From assembly GCA_947625095.1 (NCBI GenBank), contig CANQMX010000001.1, forward strand, positions 124,001-188,000: 64,000 nt of DNA, read 5' to 3'. The notes under the pieces were generated by a model, which ran no database searches, had not been told where the DNA came from, and saw nothing but the letters and a program-made list of their open reading frames with translations. This DNA comes from an uncultured Clostridia bacterium (GTDB lineage: Bacteria; Bacillota; Clostridia; Christensenellales; Borkfalkiaceae). The stretch's first letter is position 1, and the number at the start of each line of letters is the position of its first letter. This document shows positions 1 through 7,726 of this stretch, piece after piece. Both the position numbers and the translations under genes were made by a program.

Positions 1-71
1 AAAGCCCCGCCCACTCGCGTTGCTCTTTGAGCGCACGACCGATATCTATCATATTTTCCTCGCAATTATTT

Positions 72-146
72 TTACACGATTTCGGATAAAAAATGCTTGA
101 CTTACACGTTATTGTGTAATATGATTGATTACACAATTTCGTGTGG
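72..146 (+). promoter_or_regulatory. operator-like TTACAC repeats around the promoter of the Cys-rich ORF
   Basis: TTACAC occurs at 72, 102 and 129, spaced 30 and 27 bases. The middle copy forms a perfect dyad TTACAC-N6-GTGTAA (102-119) lying exactly between the -35 and -10 hexamers. The third copy is followed by an imperfect GTGTGG arm. This geometry suggests a repressor-controlled promoter. The regulator is not identifiable from this window. Confidence 0.5.
97..125 (+). promoter_or_regulatory. sigma-A type promoter of the small Cys-rich ORF
   Basis: TTGACT (97-102), a 17-base spacer and TATGAT (120-125) lie 30 bases before the ATG at 156. A GGAGGTG ribosome binding site sits between them. 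Confidence 0.6.
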
Positions 147-155
147 AGGTGAGCT

Positions 156-404
156 ATGGAAAAATATTGTTGGAGTTGCGGAAACTTTCGCCCGTTCTAT
201 ACAAAGGGATTTTGCTGTTTTACAAAGACGGACTACGGCACTTGCTCTTTGCGGACGCACGTCAAGGAAAAGCACGAAACGTGCGAATTTTGGAGGATGC
301 GTCCCCACTCCTATCCCGTAAAAAATGCCGTCATCGTGCGCAGTTTGGAAGAGGCGCTTGTGCATATTGCCGCGATCAAAGAAATTTTGGAGGATAAAAA
401 ATAA
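156..404 (+). CDS. small cysteine-rich hypothetical protein
   Basis: An 82-residue protein with no family I recognise. It has six Cys (CWSC near the N-terminus, then FCC, TC and TCEF), a spacing compatible with metal binding. The C-terminal third is a predicted helix. The start is supported by GGAGGTGAGCT directly before ATG and by a well-formed promoter carrying an operator-like dyad. Two overlapping ORFs in other frames (97-321, 125-397) lack this signal and are shadows. It stands alone; downstream is a hairpin and then a repeat mosaic. Its strong, apparently repressed promoter suggests a regulated function, but none can be named. Confidence 0.6.
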   Translation: MEKYCWSCGNFRPFYTKGFCCFTKTDYGTCSLRTHVKEKHETCEFWRMRPHSYPVKNAVIVRSLEEALVHIAAIKEILEDKK

Positions 405-407
405 AAG

Positions 408-426
408 CCCCTTCGCCGAGAAGGGG
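408..426. terminator. GC hairpin after the Cys-rich ORF
   Basis: CCCCTTC-gccga-GAAGGGG follows the stop codon directly. The T-run needed for an intrinsic terminator lies on the minus-strand side (TTTTATTTTTT), so it would terminate minus-strand transcripts better than the ORF itself. Confidence 0.4.
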
Positions 427-429
427 GAA

Positions 430-489
430 GATACACTCTCCAGCCGCCCGCCGACGCATAGCGTCGGCGGGCGGCTGGCTCGGTATGAG
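430..489 (+). repeat. hairpin-core element, GATACACTC/TCGGTATGAG flanks, core 1
   Basis: The left flank GATACACTC and right flank CTCGGTATGAG enclose an 18-bp perfect inverted repeat (440-457 with 461-478) with a 3-base loop, ATA. Other copies keep the flanks but carry different cores. Confidence 0.75.
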
Positions 490-505
490 TAAAGGCGGCG
501 GAGTG

Positions 506-557
506 ACACCCCTTCCGTCACCTGCGGTGCCACCCACCCCTTAGAGGGGTGGGCAAG
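506..557 (+). repeat. hairpin-core element, ACACCCCTTCC/CACCCACCCC flanks
   Basis: ACACCCCTTCC, then a short core hairpin (GTCACC-tgc-GGTGcC, one mismatch), then CACCCACCCCTTAGAGGGGTGGG, itself an inverted repeat. Copies occur at 34484, 38975 and 42936. Confidence 0.7.
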
Positions 558-574
558 AATTGCCCCTCCCCCTG

Positions 575-613
575 TATCCCCCTCCCCGCGGCTTTGCCGC
601 GGGGAGGGGGATA
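575..613 (+). repeat. 18-bp perfect palindrome with TATCCCCC ends
   Basis: The left arm 575-592 pairs perfectly with 596-613 across a TTT loop. The same TATCCCCC...GGGGGATA ends frame the larger palindrome at 38278-38342, and related ends occur at 52942-52983. It abuts the GATACACTC element at 615. Confidence 0.75.
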
Positions 614-614
614 A

Positions 615-640
615 GATACACTCGCTACGCTCGGTATGAG
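615..640 (+). repeat. hairpin-core element, minimal core GC-tac-GC
   Basis: GATACACTC + GCTACGC + TCGGTATGAG. This is the shortest core seen, and it is repeated identically at 837-862. Confidence 0.7.
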
Positions 641-660
641 GAGGCGGCAGTATGAGGAAT

Positions 661-716
661 ACCTCCCCACCACCGCCTACGGCGGAGCCTCCCCTCCATA
701 GGAGGGTAGGCCTTGC
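661..716 (+). repeat. CCTCCCCACCACCGCC-tac-GGCGG module
   Basis: This module recurs inverted at about 34327-34383 and directly at about 39272-39326. The core is CCGCC-t(a/g)c-GGCGG with a 3-base loop, followed by CCTCCCCTCC...GGAGGGTAGGCCTTG, another inverted repeat. Confidence 0.7.
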
Positions 717-836
717 AAGACGGACTGCGTTGGTCGAGATTCTTCTTCTCCCTACTTCGCGCTACGCGCTCGTGCCGCGCTTAGTAGACAATCGTGCGCG
801 CGGGACAGAATGACGCGAAAAACCGAGCGCGGGCAA

Positions 837-862
837 GATACACTCGCTACGCTCGGTATGAG
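837..862 (+). repeat. hairpin-core element, minimal core GC-tac-GC (second copy)
   Basis: Identical to 615-640. Confidence 0.7.
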
Positions 863-1159
863 GGTCGAACTGCGTTGTTCTGGATTCTTCGGTCGCTACG
901 CTCCCTCAGAATGACGCGGAGGACAAGGGTGTGGGGGATATGGGAAGATGCACTACTTCGCGCTACGCGCTTGTGCCGCGCTTAGCGGAAAGCAATGTCA
1001 TGTTTCGACTACGCTCAACATGACGTATTGGTGCGGGGGGACGGGGTTACTTTCTGAAAATTTCGGCTACTGCGCGCTACGGGCTTGTGCCGCGCTTAGT
1101 AGAAAGCAATGTCATGTTTCGACTACGCTCAACATGACGTATTGGCGCGGGGGACGAGG

Positions 1160-3118
1160 TTACTTTCTGAAAATGAGGACGTTGAAACTGCGGGGGGGCA
1201 GGGTCAATTTGCGGGGAGCGGTGGGCGCGACCTCGACGGGGACGATCTTTTCCGGCTCTTCCAACGTGTTGTAATCCTTCAAGTCGCCCTCCATGCGGAT
1301 GATGTTGGTAAGTTCCCCTACCTCGAAATCCGCCTCGACTTCGGCTTCGACTTCCTCGTCGCCCGCGTTTGTGACCTTCACGAAAATCAAATTGCCGCGC
1401 TCCGTCGCAGAGGCGTATACCTTTTCCGCATCCGTACTCACCTTGAACGACGTATCGCCCGTGTACAGACTGTAAAGTTTCTGAACATAATAACTCGCCG
1501 AGCCGTACGCCGTTTTGCCGTTGAACCAGATGAGGTTGGGACACCACTGCTGGTAGTTGAGGCGGGCGAAGAGCGGCGCAAACGACTTCATGACGACGAC
1601 ATCGGCGTTGCGCTCCATGCCCGTCATGAACGCCGATTCGGCGAGCGCGCCCTCCCAGCAGTTGGACTGCGGCGCGTTGAAGAGAGCCGCCCCCGAACCC
1701 GGCACATGGCAGGCGTATTCGCCCGCGTACACCTTGCCGACGCGGGGATATTTATCGTACATCGTCACGTTGTCGTACATCCACTGCGGCGGAACGTAGA
1801 AGTGCTCATCTGCGCAATAGATAAAGTTGGGATTCTTTTCGAGATTTTCGCGCGTCCACTTCCACGCGCTCTCGTAACTTTCCGTGCCCACGGTCGGGCC
1901 GACCGTGCCGACGATCTTGATCCCGGGATAGACCGCGTGGATGCGTTTTTCAAACAGCTCGAACCGCTTGTAGAATTCGTTGGGGCGCTCCACGCCGTCC
2001 TTCTGCTTGGGAGACGCCTCCCACTGCTCGTTGCCGACGCCGAGGTATTCAAGCCCGAACGGTTCAGGGTGACCCATGTCCGCGCGTACCCTGCCCCAGA
2101 CGGTGTCCGTGCCGCCGTTGGCGAACTCCACGACGTCCAGCGCCTCCTGTATGTACGTTTCGAGTTCGGGGTCGTCGAGCGGGACAAATTCCGTAGACAT
2201 ATATTGGCAGGCGATGCCCACCGAGACGACGGGCAGCGGCTTTGCGCCCAAATATTCGCACAGGCGGAAATATTCGTAGTACCCCACGCCGAGCGTCTGC
2301 CCGTAGTGGGAATATTCGGAGCGGAAGTTGTTATCCGGCCCCGTGGCGTGCACCGCCCAGCGATTCCAATTGTGCCGCCGCCGCTCGGGCATCCCGATGG
2401 ATTCCTTCCAAAGATAGCGGTTTGCTATACTGTTTCCCTCGACGACGCAGCCGCCCGGGAAGCGCAGAAAGCCCGGCTTCATCTCCTTCATGAGTTCGGC
2501 GAGGTCGCGGCGGAATACCCCCATGATGGCGTTTTCGGGGATCATGGAGAAGGCGTCGATGTGCACCGTGCCCGCCTTTTCGAGGCGGAAGGCGAAGTCC
2601 GCCTTTTCCGCGTCCTCCTTGGCTTTGAGGCGGAAGGCATAGCGGTGCCATGCGCCGTCTGCCTTCAATTTGACCTTTTTTTCGACGAGCGCGCCGCCGC
2701 CCTGATAGACGCCGACGAGCGCCTTCCCCTTGTAGTCGTACGAGCGGGCGTAGAAGGAGACCTTGTAGCCCATGCCCTTGGTGAGGTAGACGCCGTCATA
2801 CGCCTTGTTTTTGACGCCCGCGCCCGCAGGGGCGGTGACGCGCATATAGTGCGGATTTTCGGGGATGAGCGGGCGATCGGTCTTGATCTTCATGCCCACC
2901 TGCGCGCCCTCGGGATACGCCGACCAGCCGTAGCCGCCGTCCTCTTCGACGATATAGCGATCCCACTCGCCGTGCACGTCCTTGGCCTCGAAATTTCTGT
3001 TTTCCAAAAGTTCGGCGTAGAGGCCGCCGTCCAGATCGTAATTCAAATCTTCGAAGAACAGCCCGACGCCGCCCGATACGACGGGGACTTTGCCCTTTTC
3101 GGTGATGGAAATTTTCAT
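1160..3118 (-). CDS. alpha-L-arabinofuranosidase, glycoside hydrolase family 51
   Basis: 652 residues. It is predicted to release terminal arabinofuranosyl groups from plant arabinan or arabinoxylan. The N-terminal part begins GGVGLFFEDLNYDLDGG, followed by a carbohydrate-binding-like insertion (residues about 90-200) and a TIM barrel. FLRFPGGC, then GVGNEQWE with the acid/base Glu near residue 364, and VYAGEYACH with the likely nucleophile Glu near 467 match GH51. A C-terminal beta domain closes the protein. There is no signal peptide, so it acts in the cytoplasm on imported oligosaccharides. The ORF track starts seven codons earlier; AGGAGA lies 6 bases before the internal ATG at 3118, so that start is preferred. 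The substrate is inferred from the family. Confidence 0.88.
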   Translation of the reverse strand: MKISITEKGKVPVVSGGVGLFFEDLNYDLDGGLYAELLENRNFEAKDVHGEWDRYIVEEDGGYGWSAYPEGAQVGMKIKTDRPLIPENPHYMRVTAPAGAGVKNKAYDGVYLTKGMGYKVSFYARSYDYKGKALVGVYQGGGALVEKKVKLKADGAWHRYAFRLKAKEDAEKADFAFRLEKAGTVHIDAFSMIPENAIMGVFRRDLAELMKEMKPGFLRFPGGCVVEGNSIANRYLWKESIGMPERRRHNWNRWAVHATGPDNNFRSEYSHYGQTLGVGYYEYFRLCEYLGAKPLPVVSVGIACQYMSTEFVPLDDPELETYIQEALDVVEFANGGTDTVWGRVRADMGHPEPFGLEYLGVGNEQWEASPKQKDGVERPNEFYKRFELFEKRIHAVYPGIKIVGTVGPTVGTESYESAWKWTRENLEKNPNFIYCADEHFYVPPQWMYDNVTMYDKYPRVGKVYAGEYACHVPGSGAALFNAPQSNCWEGALAESAFMTGMERNADVVVMKSFAPLFARLNYQQWCPNLIWFNGKTAYGSASYYVQKLYSLYTGDTSFKVSTDAEKVYASATERGNLIFVKVTNAGDEEVEAEVEADFEVGELTNIIRMEGDLKDYNTLEEPEKIVPVEVAPTAPRKLTLPPRSFNVLIFRK

Positions 3119-3153
3119 GTTGTCTCCTTTTTCCGCCATGCGGAACGCCTGTT

Positions 3154-3159
3154 ATTATA
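3154..3159 (-). promoter_or_regulatory. extended -10 box upstream of the GH51 gene
   Basis: Read on the minus strand, TGCTATAAT is an extended -10 (TGn-TATAAT). No good -35 is visible. It lies about 35 bases before the ATG. Confidence 0.4.
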
Positions 3160-3208
3160 GCACAAACGCGCGGCATGGGGTAGCGTTTGCGCGATTTTTT
3201 GCAAAAAT

Positions 3209-4894
3209 CTACTCCACGCTGTGCGCAATGAAGGTGATGTGGTCGGCGGCGCGCTCCAAATTGCCGACGAGGTTGATGAACACGCTCGCGTTCTGCGGCC
3301 GGCACTTGCCCTCGTTGAGGCGCTTGATGTGCCGCTCCACGAGCACGCGGCGGTCGGTATCGATCTCATCCTCCAACCCGTCGAGTTCGGGCAGTTTTCC
3401 CCCGTCCTTTTGCAGGAAAATTTCGAGGGCGAGGGCATAGAGCCTTTCGATCTTTTCGAACATCGCCTGTGTCATCTCCAAAAATTCATCGGAAAAGACG
3501 AGGGCGTCCTCCACATAGTGGCGGGTATATTTGGTGACGTTATCGGCAAGTTCGCCGATACGCACGATGTCGTTGAGCACATAGTGGAGGGTGGAGACCG
3601 TCTCCTCATCCTCCATAACGAGGGGGGAGGCGGAGAGTTTGACAAGATAGGAGACGCCCTTCTTGTTGGCGTCCGCAAGGCGGGCGTTCTCCGCGGCGAC
3701 GCGCGGCGCGACCCCTTCATCCTTTGCGATGAAGCCCGCGAACGCCTCCGAAAGAGTACCCATTGCGTAGGAGAACACCTTACCCGTCTGTTGATACAAA
3801 AACCCGAGCGCGACGGAGGGCGAACGCAGGAGGCGTTCATCGAGGTCGCCGAAGATATCCGCCTCCTCTTCCCCCGCCTCCTTCTTTTCGGGAATGATGT
3901 GCTCGGCGAGCCACACGAAAATTTTAATGAAGGGTAAAAAGAGGAGGGTGTTGATGATATTGAAGAGGGAGTGGAAGGTGGCGATCTGCAACGTCTGCCC
4001 AAGCCCCGTCCGCCCGAACACGGTGATGCCCGAGGGGAAGATACCCGCGAGGACGGTATCCGCAAAGCCCTTCCACGGCACTAAAATTACCATGAAGATG
4101 ATCGCGCCGAAGAAGTTGAACAAAAAGTGGATGAGCGCCGCGCGCTTGGCGTTGGTGCTCGCCCCGAGCGAGGAGAGAAGTGCGGTGACGCACGTTCCGA
4201 TGTTCGAGCCGATGATGATGTAGAGCGGGGCATTGCCCCCATCCCCTATCACCATGCCGAGCGAAGCCATTGTGATGATGATGGCGTTCACCGCCGTGGA
4301 GGACTGCACGAGCGCGGTGATGGCAATACCGATCAGCAACAATAAGAAGGGATTTTTGACGGCGGAGAGCATCGCCTTGACGGCGTTGAATGCCGACGAA
4401 CCCTCCTCGAACGTGAGCGCGGAGGACATGAATTTCAGCCCGACGAAGATGAGACCGAACGCCGCCACGACGTTGCCGACCGACTTGGTTTTTTCCCGCT
4501 TCGAGAACATGGAGATGAACACGCCGACCGCCGCGAGCGCCAAGAAGAGGGCGGTGATATCCGACCCCGCGAGCGCGATCACCCACGCGTTGAGCGTCGT
4601 TCCGATGTTCGCGCCCATGATGATGGCCGTCGCCTGAAAGAGGGTCATGACGCCCGCGTTGACAAGACCCACCACCATGACGGTGGTGAACGCCGAACTC
4701 TGTCCCAAAACCGTCATGCCCGCGCCGATGCCCACGCCCGCAAAGCGGCTCTTTGCCGTTCTGTTGAGCATATGTTGCAGTTTTCCGTGCGCAAGGCGGG
4801 TCATATTCTCGGAGAGAACCTTCATCCCCACCAAAAACGTGCCCATGCCGCCCAAAATCTGCATGACGATTTTTACGATATCCCAAGCGCCCAT
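3209..4894 (-). CDS. Na+/phosphate cotransporter family protein with PhoU-like C-terminus
   Basis: 561 residues, resembling the NptA/YjbB-type Na/Pi-cotransporter family. Two inverted copies of the characteristic glutamine/serine-rich hairpins are visible: GQSSAFTTVMVVGLVNAG near residue 65 and VQSSTAVNAIIITMASLG near 200. There are about eight to nine membrane segments over residues 10-330. The C-terminal 200 residues form a PhoU-like helical bundle (LHYVLNDIVRIGELADNV). It probably takes up or exports phosphate with sodium; direction and substrate are inferred. AGAGGA precedes the ATG, and an upstream promoter is visible. It is convergent with nothing and reads away from tRNA-Pro. Confidence 0.85.
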   Translation of the reverse strand: MGAWDIVKIVMQILGGMGTFLVGMKVLSENMTRLAHGKLQHMLNRTAKSRFAGVGIGAGMTVLGQSSAFTTVMVVGLVNAGVMTLFQATAIIMGANIGTTLNAWVIALAGSDITALFLALAAVGVFISMFSKREKTKSVGNVVAAFGLIFVGLKFMSSALTFEEGSSAFNAVKAMLSAVKNPFLLLLIGIAITALVQSSTAVNAIIITMASLGMVIGDGGNAPLYIIIGSNIGTCVTALLSSLGASTNAKRAALIHFLFNFFGAIIFMVILVPWKGFADTVLAGIFPSGITVFGRTGLGQTLQIATFHSLFNIINTLLFLPFIKIFVWLAEHIIPEKKEAGEEEADIFGDLDERLLRSPSVALGFLYQQTGKVFSYAMGTLSEAFAGFIAKDEGVAPRVAAENARLADANKKGVSYLVKLSASPLVMEDEETVSTLHYVLNDIVRIGELADNVTKYTRHYVEDALVFSDEFLEMTQAMFEKIERLYALALEIFLQKDGGKLPELDGLEDEIDTDRRVLVERHIKRLNEGKCRPQNASVFINLVGNLERAADHITFIAHSVE

Positions 4895-4931
4895 TGTTTC
4901 CTCTTTGTGAACGGGAATATAGATCGGGAAT

Positions 4932-4961
4932 ATTATAACAGGCGCGGGCGGAATTTGTCAC
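4932..4961 (-). promoter_or_regulatory. promoter of the Na/Pi cotransporter gene
   Basis: GTGACA, an 18-base spacer and an extended -10 TGTTATAAT on the minus strand, about 40 bases before the start codon. Confidence 0.6.
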
Positions 4962-5004
4962 GCGATTTGCGGTATTTTATAAAAATATTGCCCCGCGAAA
5001 ATGC

Positions 5005-5033
5005 TTGCAAATTCCGTTGGGCTTTGTTATAAT
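5005..5033 (+). promoter_or_regulatory. promoter of tRNA-Pro(CGG)
   Basis: TTGCAA (5005-5010), 17 bases, TATAAT (5028-5033) with an extended TG, ending 13 bases before the tRNA. Confidence 0.65.
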
Positions 5034-5046
5034 ATTGGAGCGTTCA

Positions 5047-5123
5047 CGAGGAGTAGCGCAGTTTGGTAGCGCGCTTGGTTCGGGACCAAGAGGTCGCGTG
5101 TTCAAATCACGTCTCCTCGACCA
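5047..5123 (+). tRNA. tRNA-Pro, anticodon CGG, CCA encoded
   Basis: The acceptor stem CGAGGAG pairs with CTCCTCG, followed by the discriminator A and an encoded CCA. The anticodon arm CTTGG-TTCGGGA-CCAAG gives anticodon CGG with G37, as usual for tRNA-Pro. The D-arm and T-arm (TTCAAAT loop) are intact. It is nearly identical to the tRNA-Pro at 9593 except for the acceptor stem and the wobble base. Confidence 0.95.
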
Positions 5124-5166
5124 ACAGACAGACGGGAGAAAAATTCTTCCGCCTGTTTGTTATTTC
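5123..5166 (+). terminator. terminator after tRNA-Pro(CGG)
   Basis: AACAGACAGACGG and CCGCCTGTTTGTT form an imperfect hairpin right after the tRNA, followed by a short T-rich stretch. Confidence 0.5.
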
Positions 5167-5252
5167 AACGCAGTTTTTGCGCCGATTTTTGGGTGAATTT
5201 TTCAATTGTTTGGGGTTTTTCAAAAAAATTCACAAAATTTTGACAAAAAGAC

Positions 5253-5281
5253 TTGAAAATTCGCGCTTTAAGTGTTATTAT
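5253..5281 (+). promoter_or_regulatory. promoter of the antiporter-mgtC operon
   Basis: TTGAAA (5253-5258), a 17-base spacer, TATTAT (5276-5281). A TTGACA at 5240 lacks a -10 at the proper distance. Confidence 0.6.
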
Positions 5282-5333
5282 ATGGCAACACATTATAATA
5301 TAGAACAAATTTAAGGACATTCTATCACCTGCC

Positions 5334-6896
5334 ATGCTCGATAAATTTTACGCCCACATCGGTCAGACTTCGCAAGTCCCCGTCGTCATCATCTGCATCG
5401 CCATCATGCTCCTTGCGGGCTTCTTGGGCACGCGGCTGACCAAACTGTTACGGCTGCCCAATGTGACGGCCTATATCGTTGTGGGCATCTTGCTTGGCCC
5501 GTATGTGCTCGACCTCGTGCCCGAGAACGTCGTGAAGGGCATGGATTTTATCTCGGATATCGCCCTCGCCTTCATCGCGTTCAGCGTCGGCGAACATATC
5601 CGTTTCAGCAAACTGCGCAAAAACGGCGGGAAGATGGTGGCGATCACCCTCTTCGAGGCGCTCGTCGCCTCCGTGCTCGTCTTCATCCTCATGTACTTCA
5701 TCCTCGGGCTGGGGCTGCCCTTCTCCATCATTTTGGCGGCGCTCGCCTCCGCCACCGCCCCCGCCTCCACCATGATGACCATCCGACAGACGGGCGCAAA
5801 GGGCGATTTTGTCGATACCCTCGTCTCCGTCGTCGCCCTCGACGACGTCGTCAGCCTGCTCGCGTACAGCGTGGCCGTCTCCATCGCCCTCGCCTCCCTC
5901 GGAAGCGGGTTCTCCGCCGCCGACGTCCTTTTGCCCATCGCGTGGAATATCATGATGATAGCGATCGGCGCGGCGGGCGGCTTCCTATTGAAATTCCTCA
6001 TGATGCGGCGCTCCACCGATAACCGCCTCATCGTATCCGTCGCCCTCCTCTTCGCCCTCTGCGGCATCGGCGCGGCCGTGGACGTCTCCCCCTTGCTCGC
6101 CTGCATGGTGATGGGCACGGTGTACATCAACGTCACGGGCGACGATAAACTCTTCAAGCAACTCAACTACTTCTCGCCCCCCATCCTGCTCCTCTTCTTT
6201 GTGAAGTCAGGCATCGGGTTTGACCTCTCCGCCCTCGCCTCCACGGGCAGCATCGCCATCGGCGTGCCCCTCGTTGTGGTGGGCATCCTCTACTTCTTCG
6301 TGCGCTTCGGCGGGAAGTATCTGGGCGCGTTTGTGGGCTGCGCCGCGACGAAAAAGGACAAAAAAGTGCGAAACTATCTCGGCTTTGCCCTCGCCCCGCA
6401 GGCGGGGGTCGCCATCGGCCTTGCAGCGCTCGGCGCGCGCGTTCTGACGGGAGGCGGACAGCCCGAGATGGGCAATATGCTTGAGACCGTCATCCTCACT
6501 TCGAGCATCCTCTATGAACTCGTGGGTCCTGCGCTTGCCAAACTCGCCCTGTACCTTTCGGGTTCGTACGGGAAGCGCGCCCAGCCCGCGGAGGCCGAAG
6601 TGGGCGGCGCGGCGGAGGGCGCGGAAACGGCAGCGCCCGCCCTCACCCCACGCGAACGGGAGGTCGCCGCCCTGAAAGTGCGGCTGTATCAGATAGAGCA
6701 GGAAATTTCCTACAAGGAATATGCCCGCTCGCCCGAGGAGGAGGCGTTTTTGGAGGCAACGCAGGCCGCGGAGGCGGCGCAAGCGCCTCGACCCCTGCCG
6801 ACCCCGCCCGCAACGCCGCCGCCCGAGGAGGACGACGCGCCCGAGACTTCGGCGGGAACGGAATACAACAGAAGGAAATTCATCAATAAGAGGTAA
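5334..6896 (+). CDS. cation/proton antiporter, CPA2 (Kef/NapA-like) family
   Basis: 520 residues with 12-13 predicted membrane segments over residues 15-415. It exchanges a monovalent cation for protons. The CPA2-typical run TAPASTMMTIRQTG and the ALDDVVSLL motif with paired Asp (near residue 170) are present. The C-terminal tail of about 100 residues is hydrophilic and rich in Ala, Pro and Glu, with no KTN/TrkA nucleotide-binding domain visible. The start is the first ATG after the promoter; its SD-like AAGGA lies unusually far upstream (about 16 bases). It is followed after 3 bases by an MgtC-like gene, so the two are probably co-transcribed in ion homeostasis. Which cation is moved cannot be told. 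Confidence 0.82.
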   Translation: MLDKFYAHIGQTSQVPVVIICIAIMLLAGFLGTRLTKLLRLPNVTAYIVVGILLGPYVLDLVPENVVKGMDFISDIALAFIAFSVGEHIRFSKLRKNGGKMVAITLFEALVASVLVFILMYFILGLGLPFSIILAALASATAPASTMMTIRQTGAKGDFVDTLVSVVALDDVVSLLAYSVAVSIALASLGSGFSAADVLLPIAWNIMMIAIGAAGGFLLKFLMMRRSTDNRLIVSVALLFALCGIGAAVDVSPLLACMVMGTVYINVTGDDKLFKQLNYFSPPILLLFFVKSGIGFDLSALASTGSIAIGVPLVVVGILYFFVRFGGKYLGAFVGCAATKKDKKVRNYLGFALAPQAGVAIGLAALGARVLTGGGQPEMGNMLETVILTSSILYELVGPALAKLALYLSGSYGKRAQPAEAEVGGAAEGAETAAPALTPREREVAALKVRLYQIEQEISYKEYARSPEEEAFLEATQAAEAAQAPRPLPTPPATPPPEEDDAPETSAGTEYNRRKFINKR

Positions 6897-6899
6897 CCT

Positions 6900-7616
6900 A
6901 TGCAGACGGATATCATCGCTTATTTGCTCGGAAGTTGGTCATCCGAGATCAACATCGCCTCCACCGTGTTAAAGACGGTGCTCGTCATCGCCATGGCCGC
7001 GGTGCTCGGCTGCGAGCGCGCCCAAAACCGCCACGCCGCGGGGTTGAGAACGCTTGTCGCCCTCTCCATCGGCGCGATGTTCGCGGGCATCGCCGATATC
7101 TACTTCATCGTCGATTTAGGCGTCGGCTTCCCCTTCCTCTCGGCGGGCGTGCTCATCGGCGGCGCGATCATTACCGCGAACACCATCATCTTCTCCTCCA
7201 AGAACCAAATTAAAGGGCTGACGACCTCCGTCGACCTTCTGACGATGTCCATCATCTCCGCCCTCGTCGGGTTCGGGCTGTACACCGCCGCCCTCGTCGG
7301 GTTTGTGGCACTGATGGTGGGGCTTTTGGCCTTTGCCAAGTTGGAGAAATACATCCGCAACAAATCCAACCATCTTGAAGTGCATTTGGAGTTAAAAACT
7401 CGCAATAGTTTGCAGGAATTTATCACCGCCGTGCGAGAGTTCGGGCTGAAGATCGAGAACCTCGAAGTCAACCCCGCCTACGCAAACTCGGGGCTGGGGG
7501 TGTACACGGTGAAGTTGACGATCGTAAAGGACGAACTCAAAAAGACCAACCGCAACGACATCATCGAAGCCCTCTCCTCGATGGAGTGCGTCCACTACAT
7601 CGAACGAATTGCTTAA
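6900..7616 (+). CDS. MgtC/SapB-family membrane protein
   Basis: 238 residues. The N-terminal 145 residues hold four to five membrane segments with the MgtC hallmark of a conserved Cys/Glu/Arg cluster after the first helix (GCERAQNRHAAGLRT) and a Gly-rich middle (GVLIGGAIIT). The C-terminal 85 residues are soluble, with an ACT-like alternation (LELKTRNSLQEFITAVREFG). MgtC proteins modulate F-type ATPase, Mg2+ or phosphate homeostasis; the role here is inferred only from family. AGAGG lies 6 bases before the ATG. It follows the antiporter by 3 bases and precedes a strong terminator. Confidence 0.8.
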   Translation: MQTDIIAYLLGSWSSEINIASTVLKTVLVIAMAAVLGCERAQNRHAAGLRTLVALSIGAMFAGIADIYFIVDLGVGFPFLSAGVLIGGAIITANTIIFSSKNQIKGLTTSVDLLTMSIISALVGFGLYTAALVGFVALMVGLLAFAKLEKYIRNKSNHLEVHLELKTRNSLQEFITAVREFGLKIENLEVNPAYANSGLGVYTVKLTIVKDELKKTNRNDIIEALSSMECVHYIERIA

Positions 7617-7626
7617 ATAAAATGCA

Positions 7627-7660
7627 CCCGCCCCGCGAAACCGCAGGGCGGGATTTTTTT
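7627..7660 (+). terminator. intrinsic terminator after mgtC-like gene
   Basis: CCCGCCC...GGGCGGG hairpin followed by ATTTTTTT. Confidence 0.85.
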
Positions 7661-7726
7661 ATGCGAATTTTTGGGCAAAGTTTATGGGCAAGGCCGCGGC
7701 GGGCATGGGGCAAGGCCGCGGAAGTT

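Larger units (their letters stand above)
405..1159. repeat. mosaic of interspersed palindromic repeats (no gene)
   Basis: 755 bases without a credible gene, packed with modules that recur elsewhere in the window. These are hairpin-core elements with GATACACTC/TCGGTATGAG flanks (430, 615, 837), the CACCCACCCC module (506), the CCTCCCCACCACCGCC module (661), CTACTTCGCGC...GTGCCGC modules (about 750, 953, 1068), CATGTTTCGAC...CAACATGACG copies (about 998 and 1110) and a GATTCTTC...AGAATGACG palindrome (about 882). ORFs called here (794-985, 948-1274) only translate repeats. Confidence 0.8.

Noticed and set aside
948-1274. 108-residue ORF with two near-identical halves
   Set aside because: It translates two copies of the intergenic repeat modules; not a gene.
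1109-3160. 683-residue plus-strand ORF over the GH51 gene
   Set aside because: GC-rich antisense frame; composition is His/Arg-rich without domains, while the minus strand encodes a complete GH51 enzyme.
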